From: Pseudokineococcus lusitanus
Lineage (GTDB): Bacteria; Actinomycetota; Actinomycetes; Actinomycetales; Quadrisphaeraceae
Assembly: GCF_003751265.1 (NCBI RefSeq)
Contig: NZ_RJKN01000007.1
Span: forward strand, 170,748-234,747
DNA: 64,000 bases
Direction of reading: 5' to 3'
The position numbers were made by a program, and so were the translations under genes. This document shows positions 41,109 to 49,422 of this stretch, piece after piece. The notes beneath the pieces are model-generated. The model saw only the letters and a program-made list of their open reading frames with translations, did not search any database and was not told where the DNA came from. Positions within the stretch are counted from its first letter, which is position 1. Each line of letters starts with the position of its first letter.

Positions 41109-42683
41109 GTGCCCGGTGGCGACGGACGGCTGACCCACGACCTCATGCCCGGCGAGAAGGGCCCGCAGGACGCCTGCGGGGTCTTCGGCGTCTGGGCCCC
41201 CGACGAGGACGTCGCACGGCTGACGTACTTCGGCCTCTACGCGCTGCAGCACCGCGGCCAGGAGTCGGCGGGGATCGCCGTCAGCACCGGCTCGCAGCTG
41301 CTCGTCTACAAGGACATGGGCCTCGTCTCCCAGGTCTTCGACGAGCCGGCGCTCCGGGCCCTCCAGGGCACCCTGGCCATCGGCCACACGCGCTACTCGA
41401 CGACGGGGGCGAGCCGCTGGGAGAACGCCCAGCCCACGCTCGGGGCCACGGCCTCCGGCACCGTCGCGCTCGGCCACAACGGCAACCTCACGAACAGCCA
41501 CGCGCTGCGCGAGATGGTCGCCGAGATGTCCGGGGAGCAGCACGAGTCCGCCACGAGCGGCGAGCTCGCGCGGGGCAACACGACGGACACCGCCCTGGTC
41601 ACCGCCCTGCTCGCGGGCCGCCCGGACCGCACGCTCGAGGCCACGGCCCTGGAGGTGCTGCCCCTGCTCGAGGGCGCCTTCAGCCTCGTCTTCATGGACG
41701 AGCGCACCCTCTACGCCGCGCGCGACCGCCACGGCATCCGCCCGCTCGTGCTGGGACGGCTCGAGCGCGGCTGGGTGGTCGCCAGCGAGACGGCGGCGCT
41801 CGACATCGTCGGCGCCAGCTACGTGCGCGAGGTCGAGCCGGGCGAGCTCGTCGCCGTCGACGCCGAGGGCCTTCGCAGCGTGCGCTTCGCCGAGGCCTCG
41901 CCGAAGGGCTGCGTCTTCGAGTACGTCTACCTGGCCCGCCCGGACACGACGATCTCCGGCCGCGTCGTCCACGCGGCGCGGGTCGAGATGGGCCGCCGGC
42001 TCGCCGCCGAGCACCCCGTCGAGGCCGACCTCGTCATCCCCACCCCGGAGTCGGGGACCCCGGCCGCCATCGGGTACGCCGAGGCGTCGGGCATCCCCTA
42101 CGGCCAGGGGCTCGTCAAGAACAGCTACGTCGGGCGCACCTTCATCCAGCCGGACCAGACCATCCGTCAGCTGGGCATCAGGCTCAAGCTCAACCCGCTC
42201 CGCGAGGTCATCCGCGGCAAGCGGCTCGTCGTCGTCGACGACTCCGTCGTCCGCGGCAACACGCAGCGCGCGCTGGTCCGGATGCTCCGCGAGGCGGGCG
42301 CCGCGGAGGTGCACGTGCGCATCTCGTCCCCGCCGGTGACGTGGCCCTGCTTCTACGGCATCGACTTCGCCAGCCGCGCCGAGCTCATCGCCGCCGGCCT
42401 GGGCGTCGAGGAGATCCGCCGCAGCATCGGCGCGGACTCGCTCGGCTACATCTCGCAGGAGGCGATGGTCGAGGCGACCGAGCAGCCCGCCGACCGCCTC
42501 TGCAGCGCCTGCTTCACGGGGGAGTACCCCGTGCCGCTGCCGGACGCCCACCGGATCGGCAAGCACCAGCTCGAGCTCGGCCTCACGGAGCTGCGGCGCG
42601 ACGCCGTGGCCGGGGCCGCGGCGGCCGTCGCCAGCGGCGGCGTGAAGGACCCCAGCGGCGCCGGCGTCGGGCAGGACCGGTGA
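41109..42683 (+). CDS. purF: amidophosphoribosyltransferase
   Basis: 524 residues from GTG 41109; an in-frame GTG at 41091 is less likely because CACCAT ends six bases before 41109. First enzyme of purine synthesis: PRPP plus glutamine to phosphoribosylamine. The N-terminal nucleophile is Cys23 in QDACGVFGVW, exposed after removal of a 22-residue propeptide, as in the Bacillus-type enzyme. FGLYALQHRGQESAGIA and the PRPP loop VVVDDSVVRGNT are intact. Two C-terminal Cys near LCSACFTG may be [4Fe-4S] ligands. Overlaps purM by four bases. Confidence 0.97.
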   Translation: MPGGDGRLTHDLMPGEKGPQDACGVFGVWAPDEDVARLTYFGLYALQHRGQESAGIAVSTGSQLLVYKDMGLVSQVFDEPALRALQGTLAIGHTRYSTTGASRWENAQPTLGATASGTVALGHNGNLTNSHALREMVAEMSGEQHESATSGELARGNTTDTALVTALLAGRPDRTLEATALEVLPLLEGAFSLVFMDERTLYAARDRHGIRPLVLGRLERGWVVASETAALDIVGASYVREVEPGELVAVDAEGLRSVRFAEASPKGCVFEYVYLARPDTTISGRVVHAARVEMGRRLAAEHPVEADLVIPTPESGTPAAIGYAEASGIPYGQGLVKNSYVGRTFIQPDQTIRQLGIRLKLNPLREVIRGKRLVVVDDSVVRGNTQRALVRMLREAGAAEVHVRISSPPVTWPCFYGIDFASRAELIAAGLGVEEIRRSIGADSLGYISQEAMVEATEQPADRLCSACFTGEYPVPLPDAHRIGKHQLELGLTELRRDAVAGAAAAVASGGVKDPSGAGVGQDR

Positions 42684-43804
42684 CCGGCGCGGGCGTCCCC
42701 GGCGGGGGCACCACCTACGCCGACGCCGGGGTCGACGTCGAGGCGGGCGACCGGGCGGTCGCGCTCATGAAGGAGGCCGTGGCCCGCACGCACGGCCCCG
42801 AGGTGCTCGGCGGTCTCGGCGGCTTCGCGGGCGTCTTCGACGCGTCGGCCCTGCTGGGCATGCGTCGGCCGCTGCTGACGACCTCGACCGACGGCGTCGG
42901 CACGAAGATCGCCGTGGCCCGGGCCATGGACGTCCACGACACGATCGGTGTCGACCTCGTGGCGATGGTCGTCGACGACCTCGTCGTGAGCGGCGCGCGG
43001 CCCCTCTTCATGACCGACTACATCGCCTGCGGCCGCGTCGTGCCCGAGCGTGTGGCGGACGTCGTCCGCGGCATCGCCCGGGGCTGCGCCGAGACTGGCA
43101 CCGCGCTCGTCGGCGGCGAGACCGCGGAGCACCCCGGCCTCATGGCCCCGGACGAGTACGACGTCGCCGGCGCGGCGACGGGCGTCGTCGAGGCCGACGA
43201 CGTCCTCGGCGCCCACCGGGTCGCGGCCGGGGACGTCGTCCTCGGCCTGGCGGCGTCCGGCCTCCACAGCAACGGCTACTCGCTCGTGCGCCGTGTCGTC
43301 GCGGACGCCGGCTGGGCGCTCGACCGTCACGTCGACGAGCTGGGGCGGACCCTCGGCGAGGAGCTGCTGGAGCCCACCCGGCTCTACACCCGGCCGTGCC
43401 TCGACCTCGCGGGCCGGCTCGGCGCCGACCTCCACGCGTTGAGCCACGTCACCGGCGGCGGGCTGGCGGCCAACCTCGCGCGGGTGCTGCCCGTCGGGCT
43501 GCAGGCCGTCGTCGACCGGGCGACGTGGACGCCGCCCGCCGTCGTGCAGCTCGTCGGCCGGCTCGGCGGGGTGCCGCGCGCCGACCTCGAGCGCACGCTC
43601 AACCTCGGTGTCGGCATGGTCGCCGTCGTGGCCCCCGACGTCGCCGACGAGGCGGTCCGCCTGCTCGCGGCGGCCGACCTGCCGACGTGGGTGCTCGGAC
43701 GGGTCGCCGACGACGACGGCCTGCGCGACGAGAGCACGACCGCCGGGGCGAAGGGCGTGGACGGCGGGAGCGTGCGGACCACGGGGGAGCACCCCGCCGC
43801 CTGA
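42680..43804 (+). CDS. purM: phosphoribosylformylglycinamidine cyclo-ligase (AIR synthetase)
   Basis: 374 residues from GTG 42680 (GTGA overlap with purF). Closes the imidazole ring with ATP. Signatures: TYADAGVDVEAGDRAV, STDGVGTKIAVARAM, DLVAMVVDDLVVSGARPLF, ETAEHPGL and GLHSNGYSLVR; LNLGVGMVAVV near the C-terminus. Complete. A strong hairpin follows the stop. Confidence 0.97.
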   Translation: MTGAGVPGGGTTYADAGVDVEAGDRAVALMKEAVARTHGPEVLGGLGGFAGVFDASALLGMRRPLLTTSTDGVGTKIAVARAMDVHDTIGVDLVAMVVDDLVVSGARPLFMTDYIACGRVVPERVADVVRGIARGCAETGTALVGGETAEHPGLMAPDEYDVAGAATGVVEADDVLGAHRVAAGDVVLGLAASGLHSNGYSLVRRVVADAGWALDRHVDELGRTLGEELLEPTRLYTRPCLDLAGRLGADLHALSHVTGGGLAANLARVLPVGLQAVVDRATWTPPAVVQLVGRLGGVPRADLERTLNLGVGMVAVVAPDVADEAVRLLAAADLPTWVLGRVADDDGLRDESTTAGAKGVDGGSVRTTGEHPAA

Positions 43805-43840
43805 CCACCGGGTGGGCACCGCCGACCTGCCGGCACGACG

Positions 43841-43892
43841 CGCAGCAGCACGTCGGCCGTCCTGCCGGGGCAGGGGGCCGACGTGCTGTGCG
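43841..43892. terminator. hairpin between purM and the convergent DUF3073 gene
   Basis: CAGCACGTCGGCC (43846-43858) pairs with 43876-43888, extended with one bulge to a stem of about 17 pairs, loop GTCCTGCCGGGGCAGGG which can itself pair. Positioned after the purM stop; works for either strand. Confidence 0.75.
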
Positions 43893-43922
43893 GGTGGGGC
43901 CGGTGGCCCCGGCCGACGCCGG

Positions 43923-44120
43923 TCAGCCGGAGCCGGTGGCCCAACGGCTGTAGCCGTCGTCCTCCGCGTCGTCGTCGGGGCGCTCACGCTCCGGGGACTC
44001 GTACGACGCGCCGGGGTGCCCGAGCTCGCGCTCGAGGGACTTGTAGTCCGTCTCCGGGCTGTAGTACTTGAGCTGGCGAGCGACCTTGGTCTGCTTCGCC
44101 TTCTGACGGCCGCGCCCCAT
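43923..44120 (-). CDS. DUF3073 family protein
   Basis: 65 residues from ATG 44120. The family signature is the start MGRGRQKAKQTKVARQLKYY followed by PETDYKSLERELG; the rest is acidic (PDDDAEDDGYSRW). Conserved beside purM and bldC in actinobacteria, function unknown; the strongly basic N-terminus and acidic C-terminus suggest nucleic-acid or ribosome contact. A -10 TAGCGT at 44202-44207 predicts a leader of about 75 bases. Confidence 0.92.
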   Translation of the reverse strand: MGRGRQKAKQTKVARQLKYYSPETDYKSLERELGHPGASYESPERERPDDDAEDDGYSRWATGSG

Positions 44121-44585
44121 GGCGTCGACCCCCTCTGAACGTCGTGCCGGGCAGGCCGGCGAGCGGCGGTCCCGGGGCGTGGTCATCTCTGCGTGCCCTC
44201 AACGCTACAGCCTGGCCCGGGCATCCGGCACACCCGTCCGGCCGGACGGTCACGGGGGGCCGGCGACGGATCCCCTCACCCGTCCGGGTCGGCGCTGCGC
44301 CGACGGGGTGAGAACGGGACGACCCGGGCGGCGCGACGGGCCGTCGGGCTGCACACTGGGATGACGCACGGTGACCGGGCGGGAGCACTTCTGCGACAGA
44401 TGGAGCAGAAGGGGGACCGGCCGGTCACGCTGGGTGCCCGTGACGCCGCAGGGCGACGAAATCACAGGACCTAGTCATTACGGACTATGGCGACTCCCAG
44501 GGAGGAGCGCCACACTCGCTGCACCAGCCGCCCACGGGGGGCACCAGCCCGGCGACGGGACGGCTTTTCAGACCTGGAGGACGCC
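44121..44585. other. intergenic region upstream of bldC
   Basis: No supportable gene in these 465 bases; the open frames lack conserved features. The left end carries the DUF3073 promoter (TAGCGT on the minus strand). The right end has TAGTC-ATTACG-GACTA (44473-44488), an A/T-rich inverted repeat that is a likely bldC promoter/operator, then GGAGG just before the bldC ATG. A/T-rich words are concentrated in 44455-44490. Confidence 0.5.
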
Positions 44586-44798
44586 ATGACCGCTCGGACC
44601 GACGAGGTCGAGACCCTGCTCACGCCCGCCGAGGTGGCGGCGCTCTTCCGGGTGGACCCGAAGACCGTCACCCGCTGGGCGAAGGCGGGCAAGCTCTCCT
44701 CCATCCGCACCCTCGGCGGCCACCGCCGCTACCGCGAGGCCGAGGTCCGCTCGCTCCTCGCGGGCGTGCTGCCGCAGCAGCGCTCCGCCGACGCCTGA
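44586..44798 (+). CDS. bldC: BldC-type MerR-like DNA-binding protein
   Basis: 70 residues. The whole protein is one winged helix: LLTPAEVAALFRVDPKTVTRWAKAGKL, then SIRTLGGHRRYREAEVRSLL, the hallmark of the BldC group that binds DNA cooperatively on direct repeats and controls development in Streptomyces. No effector domain. GGAGG precedes the ATG. The neighbourhood purF-purM-DUF3073-bldC is the conserved one. Confidence 0.95.
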   Translation: MTARTDEVETLLTPAEVAALFRVDPKTVTRWAKAGKLSSIRTLGGHRRYREAEVRSLLAGVLPQQRSADA

Positions 44799-44817
44799 CG
44801 CCGGCACCGACCCTCGA

Positions 44818-44860
44818 CGGCCGGGGCGACGACCACTCTCCGTGGTCGTCGCCCCGGCCG
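44818..44860 (+). terminator. perfect 19-bp hairpin after bldC
   Basis: CGGCCGGGGCGACGACCAC pairs with its exact complement 44842-44860 across a 5-base loop (TCTCC), 20 bases after the bldC stop. No T-tract. Confidence 0.85.
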
Positions 44861-44979
44861 TCCGCGTACCGGGGTGCGCCGCCTCCCGGGGCGCCGGGGC
44901 CCGGCCGGGCCGCGGACTACGATCGGGCCCGCGCACGGCGGGATCCGCCCACCGCTGCGCGGACCCGCGAGGAGGAGCC

Positions 44980-45558
44980 GTGCCGTCCGGCGAGATCGAG
45001 GACACGGCGGGCGCCCCGGCGCCCGCGCCGCGCGACGGCGACGGCCCGGTGGGCGTCGTGCACCCGGTCGTCCGCGACGGCGACCCCGTCCTGCACCGTC
45101 CGTGCGCGCCCGTCACCGTCTTCGACGACGCGCTCCGCCAGCTGGAGGCCGACATGGTCGCCAGCATGTACGCGGCGGACGGGGTCGGGCTGGCCGCCAA
45201 CCAGATCGGCGTCGACGCCCGCATCTTCGTCATGGACTGCCCGGACGCCCGCGGCAACCGCGTCGTCGCGACGGTCGTCAACCCCGTCCTCAAGCTGCCC
45301 CTCCTCGCGCGGCGCGTGACCGAGGACGAGGGCTGCCTCTCCGTCCCGGGGGAGACGGCGCCGGTCGAGCGGGCGGCCACGGCCGTCGTCACGGGCGTCG
45401 ACGTCTTCGGCGAGCCGGTCCGCGTCTCCACGGACGGGGTCGCGGCGGTCTGCCTGCAGCACGAGACCGACCACCTCGACGGCACGCTCTACGTCGACCG
45501 GCTCGACGCCCCGACGCGCGCCGCCGTCCTCACCGCCGCGGGGCTCGCCCCCCGCTGA
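44980..45558 (+). CDS. def: peptide deformylase
   Basis: 192 residues from GTG 44980 with GAGGAGGAG upstream. Removes formyl from nascent N-termini with Fe2+/Zn2+. All three motifs are present: GVGLAANQIG, EGCLSVPG (metal Cys) and HETDHLDG (two metal His and the catalytic Glu). The N-terminal 30 residues are a disordered Pro/Ala-rich extension beyond the usual length. Stands alone between bldC and the phosphofructokinase gene. Confidence 0.96.
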   Translation: MPSGEIEDTAGAPAPAPRDGDGPVGVVHPVVRDGDPVLHRPCAPVTVFDDALRQLEADMVASMYAADGVGLAANQIGVDARIFVMDCPDARGNRVVATVVNPVLKLPLLARRVTEDEGCLSVPGETAPVERAATAVVTGVDVFGEPVRVSTDGVAAVCLQHETDHLDGTLYVDRLDAPTRAAVLTAAGLAPR

Positions 45559-45702
45559 CCCCCGCGCCGCCCCCGGCCGGCGCCCCGGCGCCGGGACGGG
45601 CGGCGGATGCGCCAGGATGGGGACGGTCGGCGGTGGCGTGACGCACGTCACGTGCCGCGGGCCGCCCGGACCCCCCGGCCGAGACGACCCGCAGGAGGCG
45701 CC

Positions 45703-47079
45703 ATGGCGCGCAGCGACGCCGACATCGACTTCGAGGTGCAGACGCTCGGGCCCCGCACGGTCCCGTCCCCCCTCGCCCCGCTCCTCGAGGCCCGGCGGAC
45801 GAGCCACCACGCCGTCGAGGAGGGCGACCGCATCCTCTTCGACGACACGCTGTCGTCGTCCGAGCGCCGCGGGGACTCCCCGCAGCTCAGCCTCGAGGCC
45901 GCCGGCCCGCGGCGGAAGCTCTTCTTCGACCCCTCGAAGGTGCGCGTCGGCATCGTCACGTGCGGAGGGCTCTGCCCCGGCATCAACAACGTCATCCGCG
46001 GCCTCGTCTCGGAGCTGACGACGCACTACGGCGTCCGCCGGATCCACGGCTTCCGCAACGGGTACCAGGGCTTCGTGCCCGAGTACGGCCACGACGTCGT
46101 GGACCTGTCCGTCGAGTCCGTCGACGGCATCGCGGCGCTGGGCGGCACCATCCTCGGCAGCTCGCGCGGTCAGCAGGACATCGGCCAGATCGTCGACTGC
46201 CTCGAGCGGATGGGCATCAACATCCTCTTCGTCATCGGCGGCGACGGGTCGATGAAGGGCGCGCAGCGCATCTCGGCGGAGATCTCCCGCCGCGACCGCG
46301 CCATCGGCGTCGTCGGCGTCCCCAAGACGATCGACAACGACATCCCCTTCCTCGACCAGAGCTTCGGCTTCCAGACCGCCTTCTCGGAGGCCACGCGCTC
46401 CATCCGCAGCGCCAAGGTCGAGGCCCGGTCCGCGCCCGGCGGCGTCAGCGTCGTGAAGCTCATGGGGCGCCACAGCGGCTTCATCGCCTGCTACGCGGCG
46501 CTGGCGCAGAACGACGCCGACTTCGTGCTCATCCCCGAGGTCCCGTTCCACCTCGACGGGCCGGGCGGCTTCCTGGAGCACCTCCGCGAGCGGGTCGCCA
46601 CGCAGGGCCACGCCCTCGTCGTGGCCGCCGAGGGGGCCGGCCAGGAGCTGTTCACCGAGGCCGACGCCGAGGGCGGCCTCGTCGACGCGTCGGGCAACAA
46701 GCGTCTGCAGGACGTGGGACGGCTGCTGCGGCAGCGCATCTCGGAGGACTTCTCCTCCCGCGGCCTCGAGCTGAACCTCCGCTACATCGACCCGAGCTAC
46801 GTCATCCGCAGCGTGCCCGCCAACCCCTACGACTCCGTCTACTGCACGCGGCTGGCGCACGCCGCCGTCCACGCGGCGATGGCGGGGCGGACCAACATGG
46901 TCGTCGGGCGCTGGCGCCGCCGCTTCGTGCACATCCCGATCCAGCTCGCCGTCAGCACCCGCAACCGGGTGGACCCCAACGGCGACCTGTGGTGGTCGGT
47001 CCTCGAGGCCACGGGGCAGCCGGTCAGCTTCGGCGTGGGCGAGGAGAGCATCGAGGTGCCCGCCTTCGGGGGCCAGTGA
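45703..47079 (+). CDS. 6-phosphofructokinase (ATP-type, long form)
   Basis: 458 residues from ATG 45703 with CAGGAGG upstream. Phosphorylates fructose-6-phosphate. GIVTCGGLCPGINNVIR is the nucleotide loop; GGDGSMKGAQR has Gly where PPi enzymes have Asp, favouring ATP; PKTIDNDIPFLDQSFGFQTA supplies the catalytic Asp; MGRHSGFIA and the C-terminal YIDPSYVIRSVPAN complete the sugar site. The roughly 95-residue N-terminal extension and overall plan match the 'group X' enzymes of plants and some actinobacteria rather than the short PfkA. Confidence 0.93.
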   Translation: MARSDADIDFEVQTLGPRTVPSPLAPLLEARRTSHHAVEEGDRILFDDTLSSSERRGDSPQLSLEAAGPRRKLFFDPSKVRVGIVTCGGLCPGINNVIRGLVSELTTHYGVRRIHGFRNGYQGFVPEYGHDVVDLSVESVDGIAALGGTILGSSRGQQDIGQIVDCLERMGINILFVIGGDGSMKGAQRISAEISRRDRAIGVVGVPKTIDNDIPFLDQSFGFQTAFSEATRSIRSAKVEARSAPGGVSVVKLMGRHSGFIACYAALAQNDADFVLIPEVPFHLDGPGGFLEHLRERVATQGHALVVAAEGAGQELFTEADAEGGLVDASGNKRLQDVGRLLRQRISEDFSSRGLELNLRYIDPSYVIRSVPANPYDSVYCTRLAHAAVHAAMAGRTNMVVGRWRRRFVHIPIQLAVSTRNRVDPNGDLWWSVLEATGQPVSFGVGEESIEVPAFGGQ

Positions 47080-47214
47080 CCGCCCGGGAGCCCGGCGCCG
47101 CCCGTCGCGGGGCGGTGCGCGGGAACCGCGGCGGCCCCGGGGGTGTTGTGGTGGCGACGGCACCGGCCGCGGGCGACCCGCCCGTCGGCGCGGGCCACGC
47201 GAGAGGAGACCACC

Positions 47215-47454
47215 GTGGCGCTCAACATCGGCAGGCTCGTGGGGCAGGCGCGGCGCTTCGCGTCGCAGAACCCCGACAAGGTGACCTCGGGCCTCGACCG
47301 GCTCGGGGACGTCGTGGACCGGCGGACGGGTGGCAAGCACGCCTCGCAGATCGCCAAGGCGAAGGACGCGGCCTCGAAGGCCCTCGGCGGCTCGACGGGC
47401 CGTCGGCCGGAGGACGGCACCGACGGCCCGGTGGGGCGTCGGCCGCACCGCTGA
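47215..47454 (+). CDS. Rv0909/MT0933-like antitoxin-family protein, no toxin partner
   Basis: 79 residues from GTG 47215 (GAGAGGAGA upstream). Matches the short helical family: FASQNPDKVTSGLDRLGDVVDRRTGGKHASQIAKAKDAASKAL, with PDKV...GLD and TGGKY/H...QI motifs. In mycobacteria such proteins are called antitoxins of a type II pair, but no toxin gene is next to it. Here it is a single-gene unit ended by a hairpin, so another, chromosome-housekeeping role is as likely. Confidence 0.75.
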   Translation: MALNIGRLVGQARRFASQNPDKVTSGLDRLGDVVDRRTGGKHASQIAKAKDAASKALGGSTGRRPEDGTDGPVGRRPHR

Positions 47455-47460
47455 CGCCCG

Positions 47461-47497
47461 ACCCGTCACGCCGCCCGGGGCGGGCGGCGTGACGGGT
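47461..47497 (+). terminator. 16-bp perfect hairpin whose right arm holds the cobK start codon
   Basis: Arms 47461-47476 and 47482-47497 (ACCCGTCACGCCGCCC and its complement) are perfect with a 5-base loop, seven bases after the antitoxin-like stop. The GTG of cobK is 47489-47491, inside the right arm. The structure can end the upstream message and would hide the cobK start in any read-through RNA. Confidence 0.8.
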
Positions 47498-48271
47498 CAC
47501 GTCCTCGTCCTCGGGGGCACCACGGAGGCGCGCGCGCTGGCCGTGGAGGTCGGTGACCTCCCCGACGTCCGGCTCACGACGTCGCTGCCCTCGACGCGCG
47601 CCGTGCCGGCCGACCTGCCGGGCGAGGTGCACCACGGCGGCTTCGGCGGACCGGACGGCCTCGCGGCCTTCCTGCGCGCCGAGGGGGTCCGCGTCGTCGT
47701 CGACGCGACGTCGCCCTTCGCCGCCCGGATCACCGAGACCGCCCTGCTGGCGTGCGCCGACGTCGGGGTGCCGCTGCTCGTGCTCGAGCGGCCGTCCTGG
47801 GTGGCGAGCTCGGGCGACGACTGGCGCCCGGTGCCCGACCTGGCCGCGGCGGCCGCCGCGCTCGCGGCCGGGCCGTGGGAGCGCGCCCTCGTGGCCGCGG
47901 GCGCGCGCGAGCTCGGGCCGCTGGCCCGCCTCGAGCGCCCCCGTCTCCTCCTGCGCGTCACCCGTCTGCCCGAGCCGCCGCTGCCCCGGGGCTGCGAGGT
48001 GCTGCTGCGCTCGTCGTCGGCCGGCGACGTCGACGTCGAGCGGCGCGTGCTCGTGGAGCGCGGGGTGGGCGTCGTCGTGACGACCGACAGCGGCGGTCCC
48101 GGGGCCGCCGCCGTCCTCGTCGCCGCGCGCGAGGTGGGGCTGCCGGTGCTGCTCGTGCAGCGACCGCTCGTGCTCGTGCCGGGCGGCGAGGAGCCCGAGC
48201 GCGTGGCCTCGCCCGCCGAGGCCGTCGAGCGGCTGCTCGCGCTGCTGGGCCCGGCTCAGAGGTCGGAGTAG
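47489..48271 (+). CDS. cobK: precorrin-6A reductase
   Basis: 260 residues from GTG 47489. Reduces precorrin-6A with NADPH in cobalamin synthesis. GHVLVLGGTTEARALA is the N-terminal motif of the CobK/CbiJ family; VVDATSPFAARITETALLAC is the substrate region; LERPSWV matches 'yeRp.w'; the C-terminal TTDSGG is 'TKdSGG'-like and QRP near 230 is a family mark. Other cob genes are not in the window except the siroheme branch, so it is isolated. Ends with TAG, overlapping the convergent gene by 16 bases. Confidence 0.88.
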   Translation: MTGHVLVLGGTTEARALAVEVGDLPDVRLTTSLPSTRAVPADLPGEVHHGGFGGPDGLAAFLRAEGVRVVVDATSPFAARITETALLACADVGVPLLVLERPSWVASSGDDWRPVPDLAAAAAALAAGPWERALVAAGARELGPLARLERPRLLLRVTRLPEPPLPRGCEVLLRSSSAGDVDVERRVLVERGVGVVVTTDSGGPGAAAVLVAAREVGLPVLLVQRPLVLVPGGEEPERVASPAEAVERLLALLGPAQRSE

Positions 48272-48549
48272 CGCCGTGCCCCCGGGGCTCCCGGGGGCAG
48301 GTGGCGCCGGACGACGCGGGAGGCGTCGCGGGCGCCGCGCAGGACCACGCGCAACGCCTTGCGGCGGCGCGAGACGAGCACGGTGACGGGCGGGGCGGCG
48401 GGCGAGCCGTCGGGCCGCCGGCCGTGGGCGGCGTCGACCTCGGCGAGGGCGGCGAGGTAGGCGTCGACGTCGCCGCCGAGGTCCGGGTGCAGCTCCCGCG
48501 CGACGCGTCGGCGGGCGGCGCGCCAGGAGGCGTCGTCGTCGGGGGTCAC
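48256..48549 (-). CDS. small HPD-motif (J-domain-like) protein
   Basis: 97 residues from GTG 48549; CAGACT ends six bases before. SWRAARRRVARELHPDLGGDVDAYLAALAEVDAAHG resembles helices II-III of a J domain with the His-Pro-Asp loop at residues 21-23, but helix I and the usual helix IV are missing. A basic central stretch (SRRRKALRVVLRGARDASRVVRRH) follows. It might stimulate a DnaK-type chaperone or only share the fold. Its last codons overlap the cobK end on the other strand. Confidence 0.65.
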   Translation of the reverse strand: MTPDDDASWRAARRRVARELHPDLGGDVDAYLAALAEVDAAHGRRPDGSPAAPPVTVLVSRRRKALRVVLRGARDASRVVRRHLPPGAPGARRYSDL

Positions 48550-48753
48550 GGGCCCAGTCTGCCGCTCCGCCGCCCGGCGCGTCGTGCCGGCCCGGGCTCC
48601 TGCCGACGGCCCCCGGGGACCGCGGCAGGACGCCCCCGCCGGTGCGGAGGTGTCACGAGCCGGTCACGGGGATGTCAAGAAGGGGTCAAGGTGTGCCATC
48701 ATCCCGCCGACACCACATCCAAAGCCCCCGCCACGAGGCGGGGCAGCCGCGCG
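48550..48753. other. intergenic stretch upstream of the riboswitch
   Basis: No gene supported. It contains the divergent start region of the HPD-protein gene (CAGACT at 48556-48561 on the minus strand) and, on the plus strand, AAGAAGGGGTCAAGG and CATCATCCC around 48676-48705, which likely includes the promoter of the riboswitch transcript. Confidence 0.4.
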
Positions 48754-48926
48754 GACGCCGAGCCCTGCCGCCGCGCGCGCACCCGTGTGAGAAGGACGAG
48801 GACGGCAGGGGCGGAGGCACCAGCACGGCGGGCCGGGAGACCGGTCCTCGGGGTGAAGCCACACGACGTGTGGCCGGGCAGCTTCGGAGCCCGAACCCGA
48901 CAGGTACACCCCCCGTAGGCGGTACC
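48754..48926 (+). ncRNA. c-di-AMP riboswitch (ydaO/yuaA type)
   Basis: The conserved blocks are present in order: GACGCCGAGCCCTGCCG at the 5' end, GGCAGGGGCGGAGGCACC, then GGGGTGAAGCC, GGGCAGCTTCGGAGCCCGAA, CCCGACAGGTA and GTAGGCGG at the 3' end. This is the actinobacterial form found before cell-wall hydrolase genes (NlpC/P60, Rpf). c-di-AMP binding to this RNA class turns expression off in studied cases. It lies 17 bases before the NlpC/P60 ATG. Confidence 0.88.
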
Positions 48927-48942
48927 CGGAGACACACCCCTC

Positions 48943-49407
48943 ATGCGTACTTCCGTCGCGCCCAGCCCTGCTCGCGCCGTCCTCCTGCTCGTCGCCGCCC
49001 TCGCCCTCGCGCTGGGCCTGGCGACCGCCCCGGCGCCCTCGGCGTCGGCCGCCACCACCGGCCAGACGGCCCTCAAGGCCGCCTCCACCCGCGCCGGCAT
49101 GCCGTACGTGTACGGCGCCGCCGGCCCCACGAAGTTCGACTGCTCGGGCCTCACGCAGTGGTCCTTCAAGCAGGCCGGCAAGTCGCTGCCCCGCACCGCC
49201 GCCCAGCAGCGCGCGTCGATGAAGAAGATCTCCGGCAAGGCCCTGGCCCCGGGCGACCTCGTCTTCTTCCACAACTCCTCCGGCGGCGTCTACCACGTCG
49301 GCATCTACGCCGGCAGCTGGCAGATCTGGGACGCCCCCAAGCCGGGCAAGAACGTCAGCAAGCGCGCCATCTGGGCCAAGAGCGGCGTCACCTTCGGCCG
49401 CGCCTGA
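48943..49407 (+). CDS. secreted NlpC/P60 peptidoglycan hydrolase
   Basis: 154 residues. Signal peptide at 1-36 (basic start, LLLVAALALALGLA, cleavage near SASA-A). The catalytic domain directly follows: PYVYGAAGPTKFDCSGLTQWSF with the nucleophile Cys, and YHVGIYAG with the His. It cuts peptide stems of cell-wall peptidoglycan outside the membrane. No SH3, LysM or coiled-coil domain, so it is a minimal enzyme. Preceded by a c-di-AMP riboswitch, tying wall turnover to c-di-AMP signalling. Confidence 0.93.
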   Translation: MRTSVAPSPARAVLLLVAALALALGLATAPAPSASAATTGQTALKAASTRAGMPYVYGAAGPTKFDCSGLTQWSFKQAGKSLPRTAAQQRASMKKISGKALAPGDLVFFHNSSGGVYHVGIYAGSWQIWDAPKPGKNVSKRAIWAKSGVTFGRA

Positions 49408-49422
49408 CCCCTCCGCACGGCC

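Noticed and set aside
44193..44589. Small genes in the bldC upstream region
   Set aside because: Open frames have no conserved domain, no ribosome site and Arg/Gly/Pro-biased content typical of random GC-rich frames.
45590..45702. N-terminal extension of phosphofructokinase from ATG 45607
   Set aside because: The 32 extra residues are Arg/Pro-rich and non-conserved, and ATG 45703 has a strong CAGGAGG site.
47080..47214. Short membrane peptide before the antitoxin-like gene
   Set aside because: The frame is merely the upstream extension of the antitoxin-like ORF; GTG 47215 has the proper ribosome site.
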